Positions 23,526 through 30,514 of a DNA stretch of 32,160 bases are shown in pieces. This stretch comes from JAVBOW01 sp031551595 (GTDB taxonomy: Bacteria > Bacteroidota > Bacteroidia > Bacteroidales > Rikenellaceae). The position numbers and the translations under genes are program-made. Each line of letters starts with the position of its first letter. Positions within the stretch are counted from its first letter, which is position 1. Location of the stretch: positions 1-32,160 of the forward strand of contig JAVBNK010000037.1 of the NCBI GenBank assembly GCA_031551595.1, in the 5' to 3' direction. Below the pieces are notes generated by a model, which saw nothing but the letters and a program-made list of their open reading frames with translations, was not told where the DNA came from and made no database searches.

Positions 23526-23728
23526 TAGGCTGTGACTGCCTGCCGGGATAGCAGGGAATTCCCGTAAACCCGCGGCCATCCTTTTTGGGATGGGTTTAAG
23601 GATTTACACAAAGGAGTCTGCTCAAAGCGGGCCATATCTGTCGATATGGTTGCTTTGGGCGTAAGGCCAATTCATGGGAGCCGGGTTCGCGAAACTCTGG
23701 GGCGCAGATTGTACCTGCGCCCTTTTTT
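23526..23728 (+). ncRNA. Candidate structured non-coding RNA with terminator
   Basis: This segment of about 200 bases has no good protein frame but has a chain of stems. They are CCTGC/GCAGG, CCATCC/GGATGG (23576-23593), and a two-part hairpin at 23619-23661. The two-part hairpin has TGCTCAAAGC paired with GCTTTGGGCG and, after an internal loop, CCATATC paired with GATATGG. It ends in a strong terminator at 23700-23728. A -7 box TATGTTTG lies at 23513-23520, without a -33, and would start the RNA near 23526. It does not show the marks of RNase P RNA, tmRNA or a riboswitch I know. A 6S-type function was considered but is not shown. The start is approximate. Confidence 0.42.
23700..23728 (+). 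terminator. Strong intrinsic terminator of the candidate RNA
   Basis: The arms GGGCGCAG (23700-23707) and CTGCGCCC (23715-23722) form a perfect 8-bp stem followed by six T residues. No coding gene on the plus strand ends nearby, which is the main reason to suspect a non-coding transcript upstream. Confidence 0.82.
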
Positions 23729-24424
23729 GTGTCTATATACGATACCTCTCAAAATATACCACGGCTTCTCGCGGCAACCAACGTTTCACAGACCAGGCAC
23801 TGCGTTTACACCCGCCCGCAGCACCTTGAGGTGCCGCGGGGTTTCTTCGGTTTGCCCTGAATCGCGGGGTGGTGGGAGTCATTGTTCGTTTCCTTCCTGC
23901 AAGTTTTTCCGTCGCTCTTTTTCGCCTTATGGCGAGTTACTTTTTGGCTTGGCCCGAAAAGTAACCCCAAAGGCCAGGGCCCGTCGAATTCGCTTAAATT
24001 CATTGTCCTGCAGCTAAAACGGCGAGCGCCTCCCTTTTAGACGCCTGCGGCGCCTAACGGTCGAAGTTATTCGCTTCGCTCATGAGGTTCCGTCGTTGCT
24101 CGGCATGGTCCGAACAAGTTCGGCTCTGCCCTTGCTCCTAGGAACGTTGAACGAACGCCGTTTCCTGACGCCTCCGGACTTCCAGATTTCCGGGCGCGAA
24201 TTCTCCAAGGGCCCGACGGCCTGGCAGGAAAAATGAACAATGATTTTCGCCAAATCAGCTTCCCGGCTCGCGGGGGCTTGGCCGGAGAGAAGTGATGGGC
24301 GGGCCTCCGCATGGCGGAACTGCGGCCTGGCGGCTTGCTGTGCGGGCCGGAATATGTTTTTACGGTGAATCCATTTTTCTGATCCTTGCATGGGTTCGCT
24401 GATCTCGCGTATGCAGGGAAACAC
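23729..24424. other. Non-coding mosaic region of about 700 bases
   Basis: Open frames on both strands here lack any domain character and are rejected. A perfect 9-bp stem GTTACTTTT/AAAAGTAAC lies at 23936-23965. A diverged repeat A-like unit lies at about 24087-24145, with outer arms GTTCC/GGAAC, a CCGAAC/GTTCGG hairpin, and GGCATGG and CTCTGCC. A CGCCTGCGGCG palindromic stretch is near 24041-24051. The rest is GC-rich with no recognised signal. Its patchwork look suggests accumulated intergenic repeats or a decayed gene. Confidence 0.55.
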
Positions 24425-24457
24425 AAAAAAGGCCGCCACCCAACGGTCGCGGCCTTT
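24425..24457 (-). terminator. Terminator of the alpha-oxoamine synthase gene
   Basis: On the minus strand the stem AAGGCCGC/GCGGCCTT runs into a T-tract (TTTTTTGTG). It lies about 20 bases after the stop codon at 24476. Confidence 0.82.
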
Positions 24458-24475
24458 CCCTGTAGGGGGAGAGCC

Positions 24476-25726
24476 CTACTTTTCGGACATGTCGGGCACC
24501 GGCTTGCAGTACTCTCCGGCATCGAGTTTGCCGCGGCAGGCGTCGAAGCATTTGAGCGTGTACTCGACATCTTCGAGGGTGTGCATCGCCGTGGGGATAA
24601 TGCGCAGGATGATCTCGCCTTTCGGGATCACCGGGTAGACCACCACCGAGCAGAACAGGTTGTAGTTCTCGCGCAGGTCGACCACCAGGTTGGTAGCCTC
24701 CTCGACGCCGCCCTTCATGTAGACGGGCGTCACGGGCGAAAGCGTGCAGCCGATGTTGAAACCGCGCTTGCGGAAGCCGTCCTGCAACGCGTTGGCGATT
24801 TCCCACAGTTTTTCGCGGTATTCGGGGTGGTTGCGGATCAGCTCGATACGCTTCAGGCCGCCGATCACCATAGGCATCGGCAACGATTTGGCGTAGGTCT
24901 GCGAGCGCATGTTGTAGCGCAGGTAGTCCACGATATATTTGTGCGAAGCGACGAAAGCGCCGATCCCGGCCAGCGACTTGGCAAACGTGTCGAAGATGAT
25001 GTCCACACCTTCGGTCACGCCGAAATGCTCCGGAGTGCCGGCGCCGGTCCTGCCCATCGTGCCGAAACCGTGCGCGTCGTCCACCAGCAGGCGGAAATTG
25101 AAATCCTTCTTCATGGCCACGATCTCGTCGAGCTTGCCCAGGTCACCCTTCATGCCGAACACGCCTTCGGTGATCACCAGGATGCCGCCGCCGGTTTCGG
25201 TCGCGAGTTTCGTGGCGCGTTCGAGTTGCTTGCGGCACGATTCCATGTCGTTATGCGGGTAGACGAAGCGCTTGCCGAGGTGCATCCTCAGCCCGTCGAT
25301 GATGCAGGCGTGGGCTTCCGAATCGTAGACCACCACGTCGTTGCGCGTCAGGAGGCAGTCGATGATCGAGATCATGCCCTGGTAGCCGAAGTTGAGCAGG
25401 AAAGCGTCTTCTTTGCCGACGAAGGCGGCGAATTCGCGCTCGAGTTGCTCGTGCCATTTGGTCTGGCCGCTCATCATGCGTGCGCCCATCGGGGCGGCCA
25501 TGCCGAATCTGGCGGCGCCTTCGGCGTCGGCCTTGCGCACCTCGGGGTGGTTGGCCAGCCCCAGGTAGTTGTTCAGGCTCCAGTTGAGCACTTCCTTGCC
25601 GCGGAACATCATCCTCGGGCCGATCTCGCCTTCGAGTTTGGGGAATGAGAAGTAGCCGTGGCTCAGCTTCTGGTACATGCCGATCGGGCCGCCGGCATTC
25701 CTGTGTATCCTTTCAAAAATATCCAT
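24476..25726 (-). CDS. PLP-dependent alpha-oxoamine synthase (KBL/SPT/BioF family)
   Basis: This 416-residue enzyme condenses an amino acid with an acyl-CoA and releases CO2, using pyridoxal phosphate. Motifs: NNYLGLANHPEV near 52-63, ARMMSGQTKWHEQLE near 82-96, FGYQGMIS, DSEAHACIIDG, and VDDAHGFGTMGRTG with the cofactor-stacking histidine. The Schiff-base lysine is in DTFAKSLAGIGAF. Candidates are serine palmitoyltransferase (sphingolipid synthesis, common in Bacteroidales), glycine C-acetyltransferase and 8-amino-7-oxononanoate synthase. The N-terminal MDIFERIHRNAGGPIG and the tail past residue 395 are longer than in BioF or KBL. I prefer an SPT-like or uncharacterised oxoamine synthase role, but the substrate is not decided. 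It is a single gene with no biotin or threonine-catabolism neighbour. Confidence 0.85.
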   Translation of the reverse strand: MDIFERIHRNAGGPIGMYQKLSHGYFSFPKLEGEIGPRMMFRGKEVLNWSLNNYLGLANHPEVRKADAEGAARFGMAAPMGARMMSGQTKWHEQLEREFAAFVGKEDAFLLNFGYQGMISIIDCLLTRNDVVVYDSEAHACIIDGLRMHLGKRFVYPHNDMESCRKQLERATKLATETGGGILVITEGVFGMKGDLGKLDEIVAMKKDFNFRLLVDDAHGFGTMGRTGAGTPEHFGVTEGVDIIFDTFAKSLAGIGAFVASHKYIVDYLRYNMRSQTYAKSLPMPMVIGGLKRIELIRNHPEYREKLWEIANALQDGFRKRGFNIGCTLSPVTPVYMKGGVEEATNLVVDLRENYNLFCSVVVYPVIPKGEIILRIIPTAMHTLEDVEYTLKCFDACRGKLDAGEYCKPVPDMSEK

Positions 25727-25754
25727 AGTGGTGAGTTATTCTTTAAAATTGGCG

Positions 25755-25762
25755 CAAATATA
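25755..25762 (-). promoter_or_regulatory. -7 box of the alpha-oxoamine synthase gene
   Basis: TATATTTG on the minus strand (25762 to 25755) matches TAnnTTTG, about 30 bases before the ATG. A well-spaced -33 was not found. Confidence 0.6.
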
Positions 25763-25874
25763 GTAAAAGCCGGGCGCAATCGAAAATTTATTTTCAGATT
25801 GCCGGGGCGCATCCTGTATTCTGCAAAGGTACGTACTTATTCATAAAAAAGATATGAAAAACACAATATAAACG

Positions 25875-25904
25875 TTGCCGGTGCGTTAAAATTTCATAAC
25901 TTTG
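25875..25904 (+). promoter_or_regulatory. Promoter of bamD-rpoZ
   Basis: TTG at 25875-25877, 19 bases, then TAACTTTG at 25897-25904. This is a full match to the Bacteroidetes consensus. The leader to the bamD ATG is about 33 bases. Confidence 0.85.
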
Positions 25905-25942
25905 CGGCTGCGCTCGGTGCGCCCGTACAATCAGGGATCAGG

Positions 25943-26797
25943 ATGGACAGAAGGAAAATTCATATTTTGGGGTTAGTTTTGGCTGCGTTCGCGCTGGCCG
26001 GTTGCAGCGAGTACAGCAAACTGCTCAAAAGCAAGGACCGCGACAAGATGTACTCCAAGGCGCTGGAATATTACCAGGCCCGCAAGTACAGCAAGACGAT
26101 CGCGTTGTACGAGGATATCGAGCCTTACTTCGACGGCACGGCCCGCGGCGACACCATCAAATTCTATAAGGCGGCGTCCTACTACAACCAGGGCGATTTC
26201 GAAACGAGCGGGATGTTGTTCGAGGAGTTCCGCCGCACGGCAGGCCGCAATAACCCGTTCAGCGAGGAAGCCGAATATATGTACGCGATGGGCTTCTATT
26301 ATGCCTCGCCCGTGCCCGAGCGCGACCAGGGCAACACGATCAAGGCCATGCTGGCCATCGGCGAATACCTCGACCGCTACCCGAACAGTCCCAAGAAAGA
26401 GGATATGGAACGGCGTGTCGGGGAGCTCCAGCGCAAGATTTACGACAAGGAGTACCTCAATTCGAAGACTTATTATAATATAGGATACTATAAGTCGGCC
26501 GTCGTGGCGTTGCGCAATGCCCTGGACGATAGCCCCGAAAATCCCCACCGCGAGGAGATGATGTACCTGATCGCCAAGTCGGGCTACCTGCTGGCGGCCA
26601 ACAGCGTCCATGCGTTGCAGAAGGACCGGTACCTGAAGATGATGGACTACTATTACAGCTTCGTGTCGGAATATCCGGCCAGTAAATACGGCCGCGAACT
26701 GGAGAAAATGTTGGAGGAAGCCAAGCAATACCTCGAAAAGAACAATACGGATAATCAAGAAAATACCACGTCCCAAAATGGAACAGAAAAAGAGTAG
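25943..26797 (+). CDS. bamD: Outer-membrane protein assembly lipoprotein BamD
   Basis: This 284-residue lipoprotein of the BAM complex works with BamA to fold and insert beta-barrel proteins. The signal sequence ends FALAGC with the lipid-modified Cys21, a good lipobox. The mature protein is a series of TPR-like helices. Recognisable units are KALEYYQARKYSKTIALYED near 45-64, FYKAASYYNQGDFETSGMLF near 80-99, and YNIGYYKSAVVALRNAL near 179-195. The C-terminal tail is rich in asparagine and glutamine and is likely disordered. The overall layout fits the Bacteroidetes BamD/YfiO family. The ATG at 25943 gives a basic MDRRK start. Its 3' end overlaps the next gene by 20 bases. Confidence 0.93.
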   Translation: MDRRKIHILGLVLAAFALAGCSEYSKLLKSKDRDKMYSKALEYYQARKYSKTIALYEDIEPYFDGTARGDTIKFYKAASYYNQGDFETSGMLFEEFRRTAGRNNPFSEEAEYMYAMGFYYASPVPERDQGNTIKAMLAIGEYLDRYPNSPKKEDMERRVGELQRKIYDKEYLNSKTYYNIGYYKSAVVALRNALDDSPENPHREEMMYLIAKSGYLLAANSVHALQKDRYLKMMDYYYSFVSEYPASKYGRELEKMLEEAKQYLEKNNTDNQENTTSQNGTEKE

Positions 26798-27101
26798 CGT
26801 CCCGGTGAATACGCAGACGCGCAAACTGACCGACCTGGACGCCCCGACAGGCAACATTTACGAGTCGGTGGCGATCATCTCGCGCCGGGCCAATCAGATA
26901 GCGGCCGAAACGAAGCAGGAACTTTCGCGTAAGCTGGCCGACTTCTCATCGACCAACGACACGTTGGAGGAAACGTTCGAGAACCGCGAGCAGATCGAGA
27001 TCTCGCGTTACTACGAGCGTATGCCCAAGCCCACGATCGTCGCCACCGAAGAGTTCCTCGACGGCAAGGTTTATTACCGCGAAAACAAGCCGGAAGAATA
27101 A
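26778..27101 (+). CDS. rpoZ: RNA polymerase omega subunit (Bacteroidetes type)
   Basis: This 107-residue protein matches the Bacteroidetes omega/Rpb6-like subunit that helps assemble and stabilise RNA polymerase. Diagnostic stretches are TGNIYESVAIISRRANQIA near 25-43, FENREQIEISRYYER near 73-87 and PKPTIVATEEFLDGKVYY near 89-106. The highly conserved ANQI segment contacts the beta-prime tail. The start codon lies inside the end of bamD in another frame, a 20-base overlap, so the two are translated from one message. It is longer than proteobacterial omega because of the C-terminal helix. It is followed within three bases by repeat B. Confidence 0.93.
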   Translation: MEQKKSSVPVNTQTRKLTDLDAPTGNIYESVAIISRRANQIAAETKQELSRKLADFSSTNDTLEETFENREQIEISRYYERMPKPTIVATEEFLDGKVYYRENKPEE

Positions 27102-27103
27102 GC

Positions 27104-27231
27104 GGGCTGCGCACATGGCACGCCATCTTTTGTCCATCCTTTTGATTTTAAATCCTCACGTACTTTGAGTACGCTCCGGTGTAAAATCAAAACGATAACC
27201 AAAACCTGACGCACCCTGGGCACAGCGATAG
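27104..27231 (+). repeat. Repeat B, copy 2, upstream of coaBC
   Basis: This copy aligns end to end with 1776-1902. Shared blocks include GGGCTGCG, CACGCCAT, ATCCTCAC, GCTCCGGTG and CTGACGCAC. The core hairpin is TTTTGATTTTA paired with TAAAATCAAAA. Inside it CGTAC pairs with GTACG, where the other copy has CATAC with GTATG. Like the first copy it lies in the same orientation upstream of a housekeeping gene, here 55 bases before the coaBC start, and directly after the omega stop. Confidence 0.78.
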
Positions 27232-27286
27232 TTGGCATTGTTGCCGAACCTAGGCATAGAAAGAATAGGCCCCCGAATATTAAAAA

Positions 27287-28483
27287 ATGTTAAAAGGGCG
27301 CAACATATTATTAGGAGTCACGGGAAGCATTGCGGCGTATAAAGCTGCGGTGCTTATTCGTTTGCTGGTGCGCGAAGGCGCGTCGGTGCGGGTGGTGATG
27401 ACGCCGCTTGCGAAGGAATTCATCACACCCTTGACGTTGGCCACGCTGTCGAAAAATCCGATCATGGTCGATTTTTTCGATCCGGAGGACGGGCGCTGGA
27501 ACAGCCATGTGTCGCTCGGGGAGTGGGCGGACGCCTGCCTGGTCGCCCCGGCCACGGCCAATACGCTGGCTAAAATGGCCGGAGGAGTGGCCGATAACCT
27601 GTTGCTGACGACCTACCTGTCGGCGAAATGCCCGGTGTTCGTAGCTCCGGCGATGGACCTGGATATGTACGCGCATCCGGCCACGCAGGAGAATCTGAAT
27701 AAGCTGCGCGCCCTGGGTGTGGGGATCGTCGAACCGGGTGAAGGCGAGCTCGCGAGCGGCCTGACGGGAAAGGGGCGCATGGCCGAGCCGGAGGAGATCG
27801 CGGCGTATCTGGTCGCGTATTTCCAAAAAAAAAAGTCGCTGCACGGTAAGCGTGTGATGGTGACGGCGGGCCCGACGGTCGAGCCGATCGACCCGGTGCG
27901 CTACATTTCGAATTATTCCACGGGTAAAATGGGGTATGCCATCGCCGGCGAACTGGCCTCGCGCGGCGCGCAGGTCACGTTGGTGAGCGGCCCGACGGCG
28001 CTGGATGCGCCCGCGGGGGTGGGGCGTGTGTGCGTGACGACGGCGGCGGAGATGTATGCGGCGGCCGAAAAGGCGTTCGGGGCGTGCGACGGCGCCGTAT
28101 TTTGCGCCGCGGTAGCGGATTATGCGCCTGCGGAGCCTGCCCGCGAAAAGATCAAGAAGGCGGAGGGCGGTATGGCGGTGGCGCTGACGCGCACGACCGA
28201 TATCGCGATGGAGCTGGGCCGCAGGAAGGACGGGCGCGTGGTGGCGGGCTTTGCCCTGGAAACCGGGAACGGGCTCGACCATGCGCAGGACAAGATGGCG
28301 CGTAAGCATATGGACTTCATCGTGCTGAATTCGTTGCGCGATACGGGCGCGGGATTCGGGCACGACACCAATAAAATTACGATCCTCGAAAGCGACGGTA
28401 CGCAAGTCGAATACCCTCTTGAAAGCAAGCGCCAGGCGGCGGTCCGGGTGGCCGACGTGATGGAGCGCTATCTTTTGGAGTAA
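27287..28483 (+). CDS. coaBC: Bifunctional phosphopantothenoylcysteine decarboxylase / synthetase
   Basis: This 398-residue enzyme makes 4'-phosphopantetheine in coenzyme A synthesis. CoaB joins cysteine to 4'-phosphopantothenate, and the flavoprotein CoaC decarboxylates the product. The CoaC domain, about 1-175, has ILLGVTGSIAAYKAAVLIR near 7-25, the histidine motif WNSHVSLGEWAD and the loop VAPAMDLDMY (PAMN-like, with Asp). The CoaB domain, about 185-398, has RVMVTAGPTVEPIDPVRYIS, NYSTGKMGYAIA and the late HDTNKITILES. The length is typical. The ATG at 27287 follows an AT-rich stretch. It is likely transcribed on its own after repeat B, and recN follows after 130 bases. Confidence 0.96.
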   Translation: MLKGRNILLGVTGSIAAYKAAVLIRLLVREGASVRVVMTPLAKEFITPLTLATLSKNPIMVDFFDPEDGRWNSHVSLGEWADACLVAPATANTLAKMAGGVADNLLLTTYLSAKCPVFVAPAMDLDMYAHPATQENLNKLRALGVGIVEPGEGELASGLTGKGRMAEPEEIAAYLVAYFQKKKSLHGKRVMVTAGPTVEPIDPVRYISNYSTGKMGYAIAGELASRGAQVTLVSGPTALDAPAGVGRVCVTTAAEMYAAAEKAFGACDGAVFCAAVADYAPAEPAREKIKKAEGGMAVALTRTTDIAMELGRRKDGRVVAGFALETGNGLDHAQDKMARKHMDFIVLNSLRDTGAGFGHDTNKITILESDGTQVEYPLESKRQAAVRVADVMERYLLE

Positions 28484-28516
28484 GATTTGCAATCGTATTT
28501 TTCCACAGTATTTTAA

Positions 28517-28586
28517 GTCTGTGGCTGCGAGGGCGGAACCGGGGATTTCGGGCCGGGGACTTATGCATTCCGCCTGCGTGGAATGC
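28517..28586 (-). repeat. Composite palindromic repeat C plus D before recN
   Basis: This is an inverted copy of the 17582-17649 composite. The C palindrome GCATTCC...GGAATGC is at 28565-28586, joined through GACTTATGCAT to a D module with outer arms GTCTGTGG (28517-28524) and CCGGGGAC (28553-28560). It lies about 30 bases before the recN start, so it may be in the recN leader or at the end of the coaBC message. Confidence 0.65.
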
Positions 28587-28616
28587 GGCATGAAGTGAAA
28601 TTAAAAAGTTGTTTCG

Positions 28617-30272
28617 TTGTTACACAGGCTCACAGTCGAAAATTTCGTGCTGATCGACCGGCTGGACCTCGGCCTGTCGCCGGGGCTGAACATCATCACG
28701 GGTGAAACCGGCGCGGGCAAGTCGATCCTGCTGGGTGCGCTCGGGTTGTTGCTGGGCTCGCGTGCCGAGGCCAATGCAATCATGGACCCTTCGCGCAACT
28801 GCGTGGTGGAGGGCGTGTTCGACGTGGGCGGTTACGGGTTGGAGGAATTTTTCAATGCGAGCGACCTGGATTATGCGCCCTGCACGACGATCCGGCGCGT
28901 GATCGCGCCCGGCGGCAAGTCGCGGGCCTATATCAATGACCTTCCGGTACAGTTGGCCACGCTCAGGGAGTTGGGTGTGAGGCTGATCGATATCCATTCG
29001 CAGCACCAGAGCCTGATGCTGGCCAGCGATGCGTTCCGTTGCGGGATACTGGACAGCGTGGCGGGCAACCGCGGCCTGTTGGGGCGTTACGGCGCGGCCT
29101 ACGTGGCGTTGCAGGAGGCCTCGCGCGAGTTGGCGGCACTGCGCGGAAAAGCTGCGCAGGATGCCCAGGAGCAGGATTACGTGAGTTTCCAGTATGGGCA
29201 GCTGCGCGAGGCGAACCTGCGGGCGGGCGAGCAGGAGGAACTGGAGGCGCAACATGCCGAACTTTCCCATGCCGGCCAGATCCGGGAAGCCCTGGCGTTG
29301 TCGGCGAACCTGCTGGACGAGGACGAAGCGGGCGTCCTGTCCCGCCTGAAAACCGCCGCGCAATCCATCGCCCGTACATCGGATTATTATCCCCGTGCGG
29401 GGGAACTGCACGGGCGGCTTCATTCTTCGTTGGAGGAGTTGAAGGACATCGTGCGCGAACTCTCGGCCGAGGCCGACCGCGTGGATTCCGACCCGGGACG
29501 TTTGCAGTTGGCGGCCGACCGGCTCGACCTTCTATATATGCTGCAGAAAAAGCACGGCGTGCAGAGCGTCGAAGCGTTGATCGTCCTGCGCGACGAATAT
29601 GCCGTGCGGCTGAATAATATCACGTCGGCCGCGGAACATATCGCCGCGTTGGAAAAGCGTGTGCGGGAGTGCCACGATGCCGCTGCGGTGCTGGCCGATG
29701 AGCTCACCCTGTCGCGCCGCACGGCCGCCGCGGAGGTGAAGCGCCACGTGGAGGAACTGCTGGGCGGGTTGGGGATGCCGGGCGCCTACCTGAACGTCGA
29801 GGTGGAACCTTGCGGCGAACTGCACGCGACGGGCAACGACGCCACCCGCTTCCTGTTCACGGCCAACCGCAATACCGTGCCCCAGCCGGTGGAGAAAGTG
29901 GCGTCGGGCGGCGAAACCTCGCGGCTGATGCTTGCCTTGAAGTCGCTGGTGGCCGAGCGGAGCATGTTGCCCACGGTGATCTTCGACGAGATCGACGCCG
30001 GGGTGTCGGGCCGTGTGGCCGATGCGATGGGGGATATTATCTGTGCGATGGCCGGCACGATGCAGGTGGTCAACATCACCCACCTGCCACAGGTGGCCTC
30101 GAAGGGGCAGACCCATTTCGTGGTTTATAAGGAGGACACGCCTTCGGGCACGCGTAGCCATATCCGTTTGCTGGACCGAGAGGAGCGCGTCGCCGAAATC
30201 GCAAAAATGCTCAGCGGCAGCCGTGTGACCGATGCCGCCACCGCCCAGGCACGTTCGCTGCTCGGGGAATAA
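28617..30272 (+). CDS. recN: DNA repair protein RecN (SMC-like ATPase)
   Basis: This 551-residue cytoplasmic ATPase acts early in double-strand-break repair. The N-terminal half-domain begins LHRLTVENFVLIDRLDLG and has Walker A GETGAGKSILLGAL near 31-44. A long coiled-coil arm, rich in leucine, glutamate and arginine, spans about 160-370. The C-terminal half-domain has the ABC-type signature VASGGETSRLMLALKSL and Walker B TVIFDEIDAGVSGRVADAMG, then NITHLPQVAS. The start must be the TTG at 28617, because the upstream in-frame ATG meets a stop after two codons and the family begins here. Length and motif order are normal. Confidence 0.95.
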   Translation: MLHRLTVENFVLIDRLDLGLSPGLNIITGETGAGKSILLGALGLLLGSRAEANAIMDPSRNCVVEGVFDVGGYGLEEFFNASDLDYAPCTTIRRVIAPGGKSRAYINDLPVQLATLRELGVRLIDIHSQHQSLMLASDAFRCGILDSVAGNRGLLGRYGAAYVALQEASRELAALRGKAAQDAQEQDYVSFQYGQLREANLRAGEQEELEAQHAELSHAGQIREALALSANLLDEDEAGVLSRLKTAAQSIARTSDYYPRAGELHGRLHSSLEELKDIVRELSAEADRVDSDPGRLQLAADRLDLLYMLQKKHGVQSVEALIVLRDEYAVRLNNITSAAEHIAALEKRVRECHDAAAVLADELTLSRRTAAAEVKRHVEELLGGLGMPGAYLNVEVEPCGELHATGNDATRFLFTANRNTVPQPVEKVASGGETSRLMLALKSLVAERSMLPTVIFDEIDAGVSGRVADAMGDIICAMAGTMQVVNITHLPQVASKGQTHFVVYKEDTPSGTRSHIRLLDREERVAEIAKMLSGSRVTDAATAQARSLLGE

Positions 30273-30314
30273 GGGCCGTTTTATCCGTACGCCACGATCT
30301 TGCTTCTTCGTATA

Positions 30315-30381
30315 AGAGCCGACGCTGCGGAGCGGGGGCGGAGGCTGTCTGCAGACTATGCCGGGCCGCGAGGAGGAAAAC
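30315..30381 (-). repeat. Palindromic repeat A, copy between recN and the MFS gene
   Basis: On the minus strand it shows CCTCGCGGCCCGGCAT, the variable hairpin with core GTCTGCAGAC, then CCCGCTCCGCAGCGTCGG. This is the same module as at 1407, 17802 and 20459 with a different hairpin filling. The rest of the gap between 30273 and 30498 holds no gene. Confidence 0.7.
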
Positions 30382-30498
30382 GGACGCATCGCATTCGTTA
30401 ACAGAGGCGCCCCCGAAAGCTGCAGAATAAAGGCCGCATAAGTAAAACGACCGATTTATACTTTTGATAAAATCCGCGGCCATGATCCGTGGATTTTG

Positions 30499-30506
30499 TA
30501 TCTTTG
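30499..30506 (+). promoter_or_regulatory. -7 box of the MFS transporter gene
   Basis: TATCTTTG matches TAnnTTTG exactly. The ATG used for the transporter starts nine bases later, which implies a leader of only a few bases. TTTTG at 30462-30466 is too far upstream to be the matching -33. Confidence 0.6.
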
Positions 30507-30514
30507 CAAGTCGT

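Noticed and set aside
23526..23728. Identification of the candidate RNA as RNase P RNA, tmRNA or 6S RNA
   Set aside because: It lacks the conserved RNase P core sequences and any tag frame or tRNA-like ends. A 6S-like long bulged helix closing 5' to 3' ends could not be drawn.
23646..24017. 123-codon plus-strand frame within the non-coding mosaic
   Set aside because: It starts inside the candidate RNA, runs through its terminator and the GTTACTTTT palindrome, and has no domain character.
24067..24570. Minus-strand frames downstream of the oxoamine synthase
   Set aside because: They overlap the terminator or the end of the real gene in another frame; arginine/proline/serine-rich without family features.
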